Source: Anagrus nilaparvatae
Lineage: Eukaryota; Arthropoda; Insecta; Hymenoptera; Mymaridae
Direction of reading: 5' to 3'
DNA: 64,000 nucleotides
Assembly: GCA_022575985.1 (NCBI GenBank)
Contig: JAKSXM010000007.1
Coordinates: 38,876,501 to 38,940,500, forward strand
Part shown: piece by piece, positions 43,718-53,874 of the stretch
Layout of the letters: each line of letters opens with the position of its first letter
Position numbering within the stretch: position 1 is the first letter of the stretch
Position numbers and translations under genes: made by a program
Notes under the pieces: model-generated
Database searches by the model: none
Told to the model about the DNA's origin: nothing
The model's input: only the letters and a program-made list of their open reading frames with translations

Positions 43718-46465
43718 TTAAAGGTGTTTACTATTATATTCTCTTACTGACTTAAGTAATCTTTCAGAATATTCTGGATGACTTGATTTTACTTTATAAT
43801 TTTTCCAAATTTTTTTAAAATCTGCATGTACTGATTCAACAGCCTGCTCTGAATAAAATCCCAAGCCACTTTGATATTTTTCACAAAAATCTTTAACATG
43901 AAAAAAAACAGCGTGAACCTTAGGTGTTACACTGATTCCTAAATCTAAATAGCTTTCTTTAAATTTGTTTATAGATTCAGTATAATCAGGTTCTAAAATA
44001 GTAGAAAAGCAAGAATCAACGACTTTGTTGAAGTCATTATAGCATCTTACATATTTTAAACAAGGAAAACAGCATTTTGATGTACAAAGTTGGCGAAGAA
44101 GATCTACATTTTCTAACAACTTTTTACAGGAATTCCCTGCAAAGGACAATGAGCCATAATAATTTTCCCGACTAACATTACATTTCTTAGCCCATCCTAA
44201 ACTTATATCTTCGAAATTTATTAGCATCTTTTTATACAATGTATTAACAACTCCTAATAATAAATGAAGCTGAGGGGGTGGGATAATATCAATAGTTTCT
44301 CTATCTTCATCGCCTAAAATAATTGGTTTATTTTTACAATTTTTAAATAATCTTGCGTTTTTTAATTTGGCACCCATTTTTTCCATTCGTTAAAATTGTC
44401 AATACAACTATCAATAGTTCTATAATTACCACAATTATGAAGAGTATCTATATGTTCTGTACACCATGTACAAGGAAATGAACTAGCATGAGACATTAGT
44501 CCGAGTAATATATTAGCAATTTTTAAGTCAGCTGCCATAGATCCCTTAAATTTATACATTTGTAAAATATCCCATATTAGCGATACATTGTTATGATTTT
44601 CTGCGTTTACTTCACTTATACCTATCCAAAATATAAATATATTTATATCAAAAAACATTCATTTACTTCTTGAAATTTATTTATTATATATGTAATTTAT
44701 ACCTATTAAAAATATTTTATTAACTCCTGAATCTTTGAATTTTTTTGCTGCAACTCCATCTTTGTATTTTTGACGCACAGTGACACCTTTTTCTTGAACT
44801 TCAAAGTCAATAGTTTGAATACTTAAAAAAAATTTCATAAATCCACCTCCGCTATCAATCCCGAATTTTAAATGTATATCCTCAAAAACTTCACGAATCT
44901 CTTGAGCTTTCATAATTAATAAATCAACATCGTTGCAATATACAAGACACCCTGTTATCTGTGATACATTTCCATTTGGTTCATTTTTTTCAAATTCACA
45001 TGTTTTTTTTAGAAAAAAGTGAATCTAGTCTATGATTTATATCTTGTAATTTTAATTTTAAATTTGGTTCAAAAATCTCTTTTTTTTGATGCACTATGCA
45101 AATTTTTAGCTACCCCACATACTTGATTTAATGACGAACCATAGTCAATACTAGTCTTGGAAATATCAGCAGCAGAAATAGGTACTTCTTCTTTTTCTTT
45201 TTTTTGCCCTATTTCAACATTTAATTGTTTACCACCTTTTTCTTGAGACAATAATAATGATTTTTTGGCTCCTTGAACAATTTTTTTTCCTCATATACAT
45301 TTTTAATCAATTTACTGACTACCTGCTCTTTCTTTTTCAATGACATCTGATTAACACGGTCTGCTAAATTTTCAACTTTTCCTGTACACTTGTGATAAAA
45401 ACCTTTACCTATTTTTGCAAAGCATTCTTGACAAAGATAAATTCTTGATTTTTTCTTTTTAATTCCATTATCTGATTTTTTTATAAAATTATACATATTT
45501 CTATTTCTAGCTAATTTGCATAAAGTACACTGACAAATTTCATCAGTATTTGATCTAGTATATATATGCGTTTGTTTAACCTCTTAGAACAATTCGTTAT
45601 ACGGAGGTCACCAACAATTCGCACAAGCGGTCCAAACCGCATTTTTTGCTTTTATTTCTTCGGAAGTCGATATACATATTGAGATATATACCGCTTTTTC
45701 CTTTAATGGAAATAATTTTTAGGTTTGGAGACGTATGCGGATAAATTGTTAGTGTATCTGTAGGATTAGAAGGAATATACAGGATTGGTGGAACTTTTAA
45801 CAACCGTTTCTCAAACTCTTATCTTAACTCTTAACTTAGGATTTGAAAAGGCCAATTGCGGTCCAAGGTCCGACTTTTTATAGGAGCCATGCTGACAATT
45901 CCGTCTTTAAAGCGCAGAGTTGTATTTCTACAACTCTATGCTTTAAAAGAGGCGCGAAAACCTTAGAAAAACGCCCTCTATGCATGACATACGGTGGTGC
46001 CATGTAGAACCCTCTACATCAACACGTCACCTAGAGTTCAGTAGCGCGCAACGACAATTTCCATTTATATAAGAATTTTTTTATTTTTATATAAATAAAA
46101 GTTTGCCGGGACTGGGTCTCGAACCCGCAATCTTTATGTTAAGAAGCGGGCGCGTTACCTTTGAGCTACTGACGCTCGTATTTGATCTAGTATTTTTACG
46201 AATTTTACTAAAATTTGAATAATCGGGTGACTTTAAAGACTGAATTACAAATTGATCTATTTTTATATATCTTTGTTTTACATGATCTGCACAAAACTTT
46301 TGGCAATCGCTCGTCTTTATCGTCGTATACAAAAAATTTTAAAATTAATTCTCTTAAATGAGTAGTTATTTCCAAACAATCATTTTTCTTTTTTTGACAA
46401 ATTAAACAAATTATATACCTATTTTCTTCGTGAGTTCTTGCATGATCTTTTGTTACTTTTACCAT
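43718..46465 (-). pseudogene. CMC/Chapaev-like transposase, broken
   Basis: It starts with ATG at 46465 (MVKVTKDHARTHEENRYIIC). The N-terminal part is cysteine-rich (CLICQKKKNDCLEIT, then VLCRSCKTK), shifts frame near 46270, and is interrupted by a SINE at 45563-46177. After the SINE come ICQCTLCKLAR and RIYLCQECFAKIGKGFYHKC, both zinc-binding. The core has FGIDSGGGFMKFFLSIQT (about 44865-44815, first Asp), MAADLKIANILLGLMSHASS and FPCTWCTEHID. It continues with IIPPPQLHLLLGVVNTLYKK, VTPKVHAVFFHV and YSEQAVESVHADFKKIW (candidate Glu). The end is HPEYSERLLKSVREYNSKHL at 43718. Breaks lie near 44370, 44670 and 45000-45230. The enzyme would cut the CAC ends. Family call by motif order, moderately sure. 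Confidence 0.7.
45547..46193 (-). mobile_element. tRNA-derived SINE with 16 bp target duplication
   Basis: GTATTTGATCTAGTAT occurs at 45547-45562 and again at 46178-46193. Between them on the minus strand is a tRNA-like head, GTCAGTAGCTCAAAGGTAAC (A box), CGCCCGCTTCTTAACATAAAG and GCGGGTTCGAGACCCAG (B box GGTTCGAGACC). A body of about 540 bp with no frame follows, ending in an AT-rich tail. The pol III promoter boxes, the long exact duplication and the 3' AT tail together show a SINE. It sits inside a coding exon of the transposase, whose frame reads through the duplication on both sides (TRSNT ... TDEIC). Confidence 0.85.
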
Positions 46466-46780
46466 TATGCGTGAAATATAATAACTTAATTTTAATAACT
46501 TAACACAAAATTTTTACATTAACAAAAAATATTTAAGTGTTAATAAATTAATTTACTTAGAATTTCAAATACAGAACTTTACTTAGAATTGCTAGCAGGC
46601 GAAGACAGAGCACAACAATGTAAAAATTAACCAATCATAGAATTAGAAGTGTATTATTCGTAACAAGATAAATATAGTATATACTTTTTTTAAATTATTA
46701 ATTTAATATGCATTACCTAGATGGCGCAATATTTTTACATAAAAAGATTACAGTTCATAATATTATTTAAGGACCTAATA
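46466..46780. other. 5' region of the CMC-like transposase gene
   Basis: AT-rich, upstream of the minus-strand ATG at 46465. Probably promoter and 5' untranslated sequence. No distinct motif chosen. Confidence 0.4.
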
Positions 46781-46847
46781 TACCCATTATTTTTTGCCAA
46801 ATATATACTACTATATCTTCACAAACTTTACCTTTGATGATAACTAT

Positions 46848-47760
46848 GTCTAGACTCATATTTTTATTAACCCACTCGTTTATTGCTATTACAATGTCTA
46901 GACACATAAAGAATGATTTTTCCTCAACCTTATTATAAAAGATATTATCACGTAATACATAAAAAGTCTAGACACATAAATAATGATTTTTCCTCAACCT
47001 TATTATAAAAGATATTATCACGTAAGACATAAAAAGTCTAGACACATAAATAATGATTTTCCCTCAACATTATTATAAAAGATATTATCACGTAACATAT
47101 AAAAAGTCTAGACACATAAATAAATATATTAACCAGTCTATATTACATAGCAATAACACGAGTTTCCTATTAAAGAAAGTCTAGACACATAAACAATCAT
47201 ATTATCACGTTTTCCCTATTACACACCCTACGCATAATAATCAGATTTCCATAACATAAATTCCCATAGTCAACTCCTCACTAGAATCATACGCCCCTTA
47301 GCAACAACAATAAGAGTTTCTCATTTTCTCCGCCATAATTGAAACACCCTTAGCAACGCACCATAACATCCCTAATAACACCAATCAAAAACAATGAATT
47401 GAACTATCCTGGTTTGAACCCTCCCCCGAGAAAGACTATATAAATCGCTGCCTGAGGGCAGATGAGTTAGTTAGAGTCAGTTGAGATCGGGGTATCACAC
47501 CTACAGACACACGGGCGTACGGGCAAGTCTGTTCATTCGGGTCAATCATTAAAAATCCATCTGTTTAGTGTAATTAAGTCGAATCTTGAACTTTGATTAA
47601 ATAAAAACCATATAGTGAATATCAGTGTTACTTTATTGATCTATCACCTTATACCTTTCCGAAAAACATCCCACGGGATCCAGGAGTATCCTGAATCGCC
47701 AATAACATCAAGTTTACGGGTGAAAGCACACAACATCAAAATTCAGCATTTAACCTAGTG
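46848..47760 (+). repeat. Probable solo LTR with tandem U3 repeats
   Basis: The layout is that of an LTR promoter on the + strand. Tandem repeats of about 69 bp lie at 46902-47110. A TATA box (CTATATAAATCGCTG at about 47437) is followed by a GTTAGAGTCAGTTGAGATCG start-site region 35-45 bases later, then a GC-richer R segment. AATAAA lies at 47604-47609, and a TTACTTTATTGATCTATCAC segment ends the unit. No flanking gag or pol is present. The exact ends and target duplication were not fixed, so the borders are approximate. Confidence 0.45.
46902..47110. repeat. Three to four tandem copies of a 69 bp repeat
   Basis: GTCTAGACACATAAATAATG, then CCTCAACCTTATTATAAAAG, then ATATTATCACGTAA is repeated three times with few changes. 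A shorter fourth start (GTCTAGACACATAAATAAAT) follows at about 47107. Confidence 0.9.
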
Positions 47761-48074
47761 GGTTAAATACATAACAATAATTAAAATTTTCAATAATTAA
47801 AATTTTACTTATTTATTTTTTACTCATTTATAAATTCATGCAACTAATTATTTATATAATTTGCTACAAATATATGATTATAAGTAAAAATTTTCTGACT
47901 ATAAAAACAAAGTATAAAAAGCACAAGATTGAAAAGCGGGAAATTTAAAAGTTTAAATAAATAAATGTTTTTAAAGTTCCTATTTTTTAATGTTTTTTGC
48001 TTGCTGAAAGTAATAAATAATCTGCTTTTATTTAATAAAATTCTCTTATTTAAGTTACTTAAGTAATATAAACA
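47761..48074. other. Non-coding, inside the CMC-like transposon
   Basis: AT-rich sequence between the probable solo LTR and the right terminal inverted repeat. Nothing else seen. Confidence 0.5.
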
Positions 48075-48510
48075 GATAATTATTTCAATAAATAAAACCT
48101 ATAAGATGTAAATAATACAGATAATCGTTGTAAATTAGAAAAATTAAAAATTGTCTTTTTTGCTACTTTGTCAGCCACCCACAGCTTACCATCGTCAAAT
48201 CATCCATGCAGACGTGCATTTTAGTATCCCTAAATGAAAAATGTATCCTTAGAGATAAATTTTACAAGAGAAAGAATAGTTTAGCAGTTTATTTGTTACG
48301 ATTATAAAAAAAAATTTTTTTTTCAAAATTGAATTGAAAAAAGCTAAAAAAATACGGTTTTTTACCTGAAAAAAAAAACGGCTAAGGGGATTATTTTCGT
48401 TTTTACGGCATTTAACTTAAAAAAATATTTCAAATTGAACCCGTTTTTAACATTTTGAGTAACTCGCACTTTCAGTTAAAGTTGGTTCAAGCCCACCGTG
48501 TGACGTTACA

Positions 48511-48521
48511 CTTCCCTCCTT
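48511..48521 (-). promoter_or_regulatory. Polypurine tract
   Basis: On the minus strand AAGGAGGGAAG directly precedes the LTR start TGTAACGTCA at 48510. This position and composition are as expected for the plus-strand DNA primer of an LTR retrotransposon, and they fix the 3' LTR border. Confidence 0.8.
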
Positions 48522-48746
48522 AATGGAAACAATTTGTAAAACAAATTTTTGTTTAGATTTTATAGTAGGAAAAATCCGAAGTATAATTTATCAAAGTTAA
48601 TACGAATTATTAATAAAATCTAAACGTTTAATTATTTTGGCTTCCAAATTGAACTTTAAATTTAATTTAGATGAAAAAAATTGAATTGGCTCAGTTCTAG
48701 GGGTTAACTGTTTTTCATTCAATTTTCATTGAATTTTCATCTAACA

Positions 48747-48900
48747 AAGTAAAATTTTCCTAATTTTACCTACTTTCTCTTTCCTCTCCTAAAATCGAAA
48801 GCACTAGGTGCTTTTATAACTATAAAGTAAAATTTTCCTAATTTTACCTACTTTCTCTCTCCTCTCCTAAAACCTAAAGCACTAGGTGCTTTTACAATGT
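48747..48900. repeat. Tandem duplication, period about 82 bp
   Basis: AAAGTAAAATTTTCCTAATT, then CTCTCCTAAAA, then AAAGCACTAGGTGCTTTTA is present twice. The AGCACCTAGTGCT-like core (AAAGCACTAGGTGCTTT) is itself a palindrome in each copy. Confidence 0.85.
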
Positions 48901-49300
48901 ATAGTAAAATATAAAATGATTTTAGCAACACATAGTAAATATTTATAATAATTAAAACTATTTAAAGATAATACAAAATTTAAGAACAACAAACAAACAA
49001 AATTTTTTTTTTTATAATTTTTTTTTTTAAGCATTTAAATTTAAAAATTTTCAGCGCACTTTAACAATAAAATTACCTATGCTGGGTCCCTAGGTAAAAA
49101 TTACTATCTATTTCTTTTGGTAAGCACATGCTTCTTTTATGTAAGCTATACAGTTCACATATGGTTACGCAGTATACAGTAATACATCCTTAGATTTTTT
49201 TATTGAATTTTTTTTTTTTAGACTAATCTATAGTAAATTCAATGATTAGTGATTAGCTGTGCCTATAAAAATTTAAGAATTAAAATAAAAAAAAATTTTA
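48901..49300. other. 3' region of the LTR element, non-coding
   Basis: AT-rich. CTGTGCCTATAAAAATTTAA at 49257-49276 could be a TATA-like promoter for the candidate opposite-strand gene described next. Confidence 0.35.
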
Positions 49301-49310
49301 AAGAATAAAA

Positions 49311-50734
49311 ATGAATCGACTTAGTGGACAAGTAAGTACAATATTTAAAACTAATTTTTCTTTTTATTTCTATTGCCACTAAATAACTATTTAATTTTTT
49401 GCTTTATTATTTTTTTTTTTTATTTTACCCTGGACAAAGTTAAATTTTCTAATTTATAATAACATTAAATATAAAACATTTCATTTTATTGTTAACAATA
49501 TCTTTTTCTCTTTTTAACTTATTAGTACATACGGCGAGCATTGTACTATACACGTGGTCTATGCTTCTTTTAAAAATTTCTAGGGTGGCGTAGGCGTACT
49601 TGCCGTATCTTCTAGTTTTTCTATACTTAAAAAAGATTTTATCAAACTCGCCGTATATCTATCGTATACGGCGAATTTCTTAGTTAAAAAAAAATAATTT
49701 TTGAACTTAGAAAAATAACATTATTTTTTTTTTATCTTAACTTAAAAAAAATTTTTATCAAAACCGCCGTATATCCATTGTATACGGCGAACCTCTTAGT
49801 TAAAAATATAATTTTTTGAACTTAGAAATTTAACATTATTTTTTTTTTTAATCTTAACTTAAAAATTTTTATCAAAACCACCGTATATCCGTTGTATACG
49901 GCGAACTTCTTAGTTAAAAATTATAATTTTTGAACTTAGAAAAAATAACATTATTTTTTTTTTATCTTAACTTAAAAAATTTTTATCAAAACCGCCGTAT
50001 ATCCGTTGTATACGGCGAATCTCTTAGTTAAAAATAATTTTTGAACTTATAAAATTTTTTAAACAAAACTTAAAATTAATTTTTCAAAATGTCAGCATAT
50101 TCTCTTATATGTTGAGATTTTATATACAAAAAATACTTTTTTGAACTTATAATAATTTTAACTAATTTTTCAAAATCTCAGCATACTCTCTGATATGCTG
50201 ACATTTTAAATACAAACAAATATATTTTTTTTGAATTTATAAAATTTTCAAACAAAACTTAAAATTAATTTTTCAAAATGTCAGCATATTCTCTGATATG
50301 CTGACATTTTATGTACAAAAATATGTTTTGAAATTAGAAAAATAACATTATTTTTTAACTTAACTTAGACAGAAAAATTTAATCACAAACGCCTTAACTT
50401 ACACTTATGAAGATCTGGTGGATAAAATTTGATCTTCTGCAACTAGAGCTTGTCTATGAAGAAAAAAAAACAAAATTTTGTTGCTATACCTTTCAGGATG
50501 ATATTCCGACTCAACTAGCCAATTTTCCTGTTTCCAAAGTATTTGATCGAAGAATTTTGTGTAAATTATTGGGCATGTGAGTATTATTAGATTTTCTGGA
50601 CAGCAATTTTTATATTGGAAATTTAATTTCCTCCCTTTCTTTTACAGTTTGCCTTTTACTGACCCTCAATCTGACAGATGGGATGAAATCCGTCTTCGAG
50701 TGGAGATAAATCTTCTAGGTTCTGCTGCTGCCTG
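49311..50734 (+). CDS. Candidate spliced accessory gene opposite to gag-pol
   Basis: Two separate hints point to a + strand gene. First, ATGAATCGACTTAGTGGACAA at 49311-49331 is followed at once by GTAAGTA, a strong donor. Second, an ATG at 50408 opens MKIWWIKFDLLQLELVYEEK and continues CCYTFQDDIPTQLANFPVSK and RRILCKLLG. It reaches the donor GTGAGT at about 50577, and a short intron ends in TTCTTTTACAG at 50647. The next exon reads LPFTDPQSDRWDEIRLRVEI and ends NLLGSAAA-TGA at 50734. AATAAA follows at 50845. The last two exons join in frame with no stop. No family is recognised. How the first exon joins is unclear because the middle region is repetitive. Confidence 0.45.
49640..50045. repeat. 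Four tandem repeats of about 115 bp, each with a hairpin
   Basis: Each unit holds CGCCGTATATCCGTTGTATACGGCG (a short stem-loop; centres near 49660, 49776, 49890 and 50003). AACTTCTTAGTTAAAAA, TTTTTGAACTTAGAAA and a T-rich stretch ending in TTTTTATCAAAAC follow. The stems are conserved while the spacers vary. Confidence 0.85.
50080..50335. repeat. Three tandem repeats of about 85 to 105 bp, each with a hairpin
   Basis: TGTCAGCATATTCTCTGATA followed by TGCTGACA forms a stem in each unit (near 50090, 50175 and 50280). Between them are TTTTTTTGAACTTATAA and TTAAAATTAATTTTTCAAAA. The array follows the previous one and shares the spacer phrases, so the two arrays probably have a common origin with exchanged stems. 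Confidence 0.85.
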
Positions 50735-50935
50735 ATTTATTTATTTATAATTTATAATAATTTACTAACTTAAACTTATTTTGCTTTTACTAATATTGCT
50801 TTTTTTTGAATTTTTATTGTTACCAATTACCTTTATTTTGTCTAAATAAAATTAATTTTGGAAAACAAAATATTATTTTTATTCTTAAGCAATTTTGTAG
50901 ATTTAGAGATTATTAATCTAGTTATTTAGCGGGAA

Positions 50936-52516
50936 TCATGGTTTTAGGTACGATTTCCTTACTCTATTTGGATGTATTATTTTGAATTTATTTTGACCTA
51001 ACTTCAATTTTACATTACCATTTTGGTATGTGTCACTTACAGCGAACGGGCCTAGATAGTTATTTCCAAATTTTCTAACTTTATAACCTGGTAGCAAATA
51101 TACGCTGTCGCCTATTTTAAAAATTCTATGAACTATTTTTCTATCATAATACCTTTTTGACCTTTCTTTCGCTCTTATTAGATTTTCTCTAGCTAACTTT
51201 TGTACCTTATTTAGACGAGTGACTAAATTTTTTAAATACTCATCCATGGTGGTAGGCAAATCTTCTGGGTCCTCCATGCTTGACGGTGTTCTACATATTC
51301 GTCCAATAACCAATTCAAACGGAGTCACATCTGTCCCTTCATGGTCGGCGCTGTTATAGCTTAACATAGCCATGTCCAGGTATTAATCCCAGTCGTCCAG
51401 ATTTTTGTTCACAAAATGAGTCAAATATTCGGCTAAAGGATGATGCGAGCGCTCCAGGCTACTGTTACTCTGGGGCCTATAGCTACACGTTCTAATCTGC
51501 TTAATTTTGAATCTTCTTGCAATTTCCTTAAGTAATTTTGAAACAAAATTTTGGCCTCTGTCTGTCAAAAGTTGTCTCGGGCACCCAAAAGTTGATATGA
51601 AACGCCTTATGAAGACTTCTGCTATAGAGCTAGTTGATCCATCTGGTATCGCATAGGCCTGAGCAAACTTAGTCAGTAAACATTGAACTGTTAAAATATA
51701 CACATTACCATTCGCTGTGGTGTTCAAAGGGCCAACCAGGTTGATTGCCACCTTATGAAATGCTTGAGGAGGTGTGTCAGTAATTACAAGCGGTTGCCTT
51801 GTTTTCACTCTAACTAATTTCTTCAGCTGACAATCCAGGCATTTGTTAATGAAATCCTCGATATCTTGTTTCATACCTTCCCAAGAAAAGTTGTTTTTTA
51901 TGCGTTTCCATGTCTTTGTAATTCCTTTATGACCACCAACTGCTGAGCAATGAGCCTCCTGGAGTATTTGCTCTCTTTCTGTCACTGTTGGTACTCTTAT
52001 TAACTCTAAACATATAACTATTGTTATTTTAGAACTTGAATCAAAACTTTTCTTTAGTATATTCAAAATTTCTATCCAAGTCAGATCACAAATATTTTCT
52101 GACTTAGATATACTGACCGATTCTATACCTTTCTTCTCTAAAATTTTCTGTAATTTACCTAATGTTAACTTTATATGGTCATTGGCTCTAGACATAGAAA
52201 CTTGTACACCTGATGCTACAGGTAATAAAATATGATATTTATTACTAACTTTAATTACATACGGTTCGCATAAATTTAATGGTAGTTTCCTTGGTAGTTT
52301 GTTTACTGCATCCATCTCTAGAGCTTCAATGTCCAAAGGTGCACCTGAAGTACTCACAAAATACGCTACGTTATCGTTGCGCATATGAAGTTTGTCTCGG
52401 CACGTAACGAAATTTCCTGCGGACATCCTCTCCCTATGAGCTGTTAGCTCCGTTGCATCGAGGTCAACGTTTTGGAAAGGAGGGTCCTCATTTTCTTGTT
52501 GAAAAATATTATCCAC
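50936..52516 (-). pseudogene. LTR retrotransposon integrase
   Basis: On the minus strand two abutting frames (52516-51383, 51373-50936) give most of a Ty3/gypsy-type integrase. The HHCC zinc-binding domain is at about 51955-51830 (EAHCSAVGGHKGITKTW, then INKCLDCQLKK). The core follows with KVAINLVGPL, where the usual first Asp appears as Asn, then FAQAYAIPDGS, LLTDRGQNFVSK (second Asp) and RPQSNSSLERSHHPLAEY (Glu). The C-terminal part has RSKRYYDRKIVHRIFKIGD, VYLLPGYKVRKFGNNYLGPF and KIIHPNRVRKSYLKP. A one-codon break with frame change separates the two frames at about 51380. The upstream 100 residues (from 52516) are linker after RNase H. The protein would insert the cDNA, but this copy is probably inactive. 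Confidence 0.85.
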
Positions 52517-52870
52517 ATATGATCGAGACAGCTCTTCGTTAAAACCCTCTCTCCCATAGCCTCGGCTGCCGCCCCCAATATCCTAGTTGCTACTAACTTT
52601 GTAAGTTGGGACTCATACTCTGGGGAAATGGATTTACGAGCTAAACTACATACTCGTAAAAAATTTGACAGCTCATTCCTGTTTCCATCAAACTTTGGGA
52701 TATAATCAAGGGCGTCTTTAATTGACAACGCCTTAATTTTTGTCGATTCATAATTTCTTTTAAAAATCGAACTCGGGTCGGGTTCTATAACTGTGTTTCT
52801 ATTCTGTAAAGGGATTCCTATATTATTTAGAAAGTTATCATGGTGTTGGTTATCTACGCACGTGAAGGTC
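52444..52870 (-). pseudogene. gag capsid domain, truncated by deletion
   Basis: The minus-strand frame reads from about 52835 with GIPLQNRNTVIEPDPSSIF, then SIKDALDYIPKFDGNRNELS, NFLRVCSLARKSISPEYESQ and LTKLVATRILGAAAEAMGER. This is the capsid signature (IPxFDG...L..FL..C) of Ty3/gypsy gag. It is joined to the upstream gag frame (53874-52882) through a shift near 52870. It runs straight into integrase-proximal sequence at about 52510, so nucleocapsid, protease, reverse transcriptase and RNase H have been removed by one deletion. Confidence 0.7.
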
Positions 52871-52881
52871 CTTGGGTTTTG

Positions 52882-53874
52882 TTAGTTTCCCCCTCCCTGC
52901 ATCTTTAAAGCCGGTGATGGACTACTTTCACCAGGTAAAGTGTGGTACATCGTCGAAGGCCAGATATCATTTCCTCGATGATGTGTCTTCTTTTGTGTAC
53001 TTTGACCGTAATTAACACTTTCATTATCATACGAATTATAATTTTGAGGAGTATTTTGGTTAACGTGCAAACTATTTTTAAGAATTTCATTATTTAGATT
53101 AAAACCTAAGGCTTTTGTATTTCCCGACGTTAAAGGAGTTACAAAATCTTTTCTAAGACTTTTTTCAACATTTAATGTTTCCGTCATCTTAACTGTTTCA
53201 TGCAAACTCAAGGCCGTTATTATACTCTCCGGACCTAAACCTTTTTGATTTAACTCATTTAACACTAAACAAATTTCAGGATCTTGCATAGATTTTTCCA
53301 ATAGCTCTTTATTTTCTATAGAATATTTTAATTTATTATACAACTTTTTGAATTCATTTGGGATCGAATTACCACTAAAAAATTGCATTTTTTCATAAAT
53401 ATATGTAATGTAATCATAAGTTGTAGAGCACAATTTACCTGAATCTACTTTTATAAGGTTTTTAAGAATTTCAGTTACTCTGAAATCTGTATAAATTGAA
53501 TATTGAGTAACTTCTTCTGATTTTGCTATAATTATATCCGCTAAAACTGATGGCTCTATTTTTGCATCTTTTAATTTTGTAAACAATTTGACGAAAAATT
53601 TATCTTTAAATAATACATTCATTTTTGGTATAGGAATAAAATGTGCAAGATCCTTAATAAGATCACGCGCCTCTTCGTCAAGTTCCTCTTTTAACACTTT
53701 TGTGTTTTCTTCATAATAATTTTGATACGCTCCTAAAACTACTTTTATATCTGAATCGCTTGATATTTCAAATTTACCTTCCGCGTGCTCTTTTAAAATT
53801 TCGAATGTTTTTAATACGAATGGGTCTTTAGCTAAAATTTGCTTTTCTAAATAAGAGATTTGAGTACTAGCCAT
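52882..53874 (-). CDS. gag-like N-terminal protein, intact frame
   Basis: A clean ATG frame of 330 residues on the minus strand (MASTQISYLEKQILAKDPFV at the start). It is mostly helical and charged (EEARDLIKDLAHFIPIPKMN, then NEFKKLYNKLKYSIENKELL) and has no signal peptide or membrane segment. The last 80 residues are Asn-, Ser- and Gln-rich (QNTPQNYNSYDNESVN). Its position, first gene after the primer-binding site and directly before the gag capsid segment, says it is the N-terminal part of gag. I know no named domain for it. It is the longest uninterrupted frame of the LTR element, which argues for a fairly young insertion. Confidence 0.7.
   Translation of the reverse strand: MASTQISYLEKQILAKDPFVLKTFEILKEHAEGKFEISSDSDIKVVLGAYQNYYEENTKVLKEELDEEARDLIKDLAHFIPIPKMNVLFKDKFFVKLFTKLKDAKIEPSVLADIIIAKSEEVTQYSIYTDFRVTEILKNLIKVDSGKLCSTTYDYITYIYEKMQFFSGNSIPNEFKKLYNKLKYSIENKELLEKSMQDPEICLVLNELNQKGLGPESIITALSLHETVKMTETLNVEKSLRKDFVTPLTSGNTKALGFNLNNEILKNSLHVNQNTPQNYNSYDNESVNYGQSTQKKTHHRGNDIWPSTMYHTLPGESSPSPALKMQGGGN

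Larger units (their letters stand above)
40692..48500. mobile_element. CAC-ended CMC/Chapaev-like DNA transposon
   Basis: The element begins CACGGTGGGCATGAACC and ends with the complement GGTTCAAGCCCACCGTG at 48500, flanked by a 4 bp duplication TGAC (40688-40691, 48501-48504). Terminal inverted repeats run about 420 bp (40692-41110 against about 48075-48500), for example ATGCACGTCTGCATGGATGA on both sides. It carries a transposase on the minus strand (46465-43718), a SINE, and a probable solo LTR. A CAC start, a 4 bp duplication and the zinc-binding transposase agree with the Chapaev branch of the CMC superfamily. Transib would give 5 bp. Confidence 0.8.

Noticed and set aside
46095..46177. 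tRNA gene on the minus strand
   Set aside because: A and B boxes are present and the segment resembles a tRNA. It is followed by a 540 bp body and flanked by a 16 bp duplication, so it is the head of a SINE and not a functional tRNA gene.
46902..47110. CRISPR-like array
   Set aside because: Repeats are directly abutting units of 69 bp with no unique spacers, in a eukaryotic transposon setting.
40692..48500. Transib assignment for the CAC-ended transposon
   Set aside because: CACGGTG ends would fit, but the target duplication is TGAC (4 bp, fifth base differs) and the transposase motifs fit a CMC-type enzyme better than a RAG1-like one.
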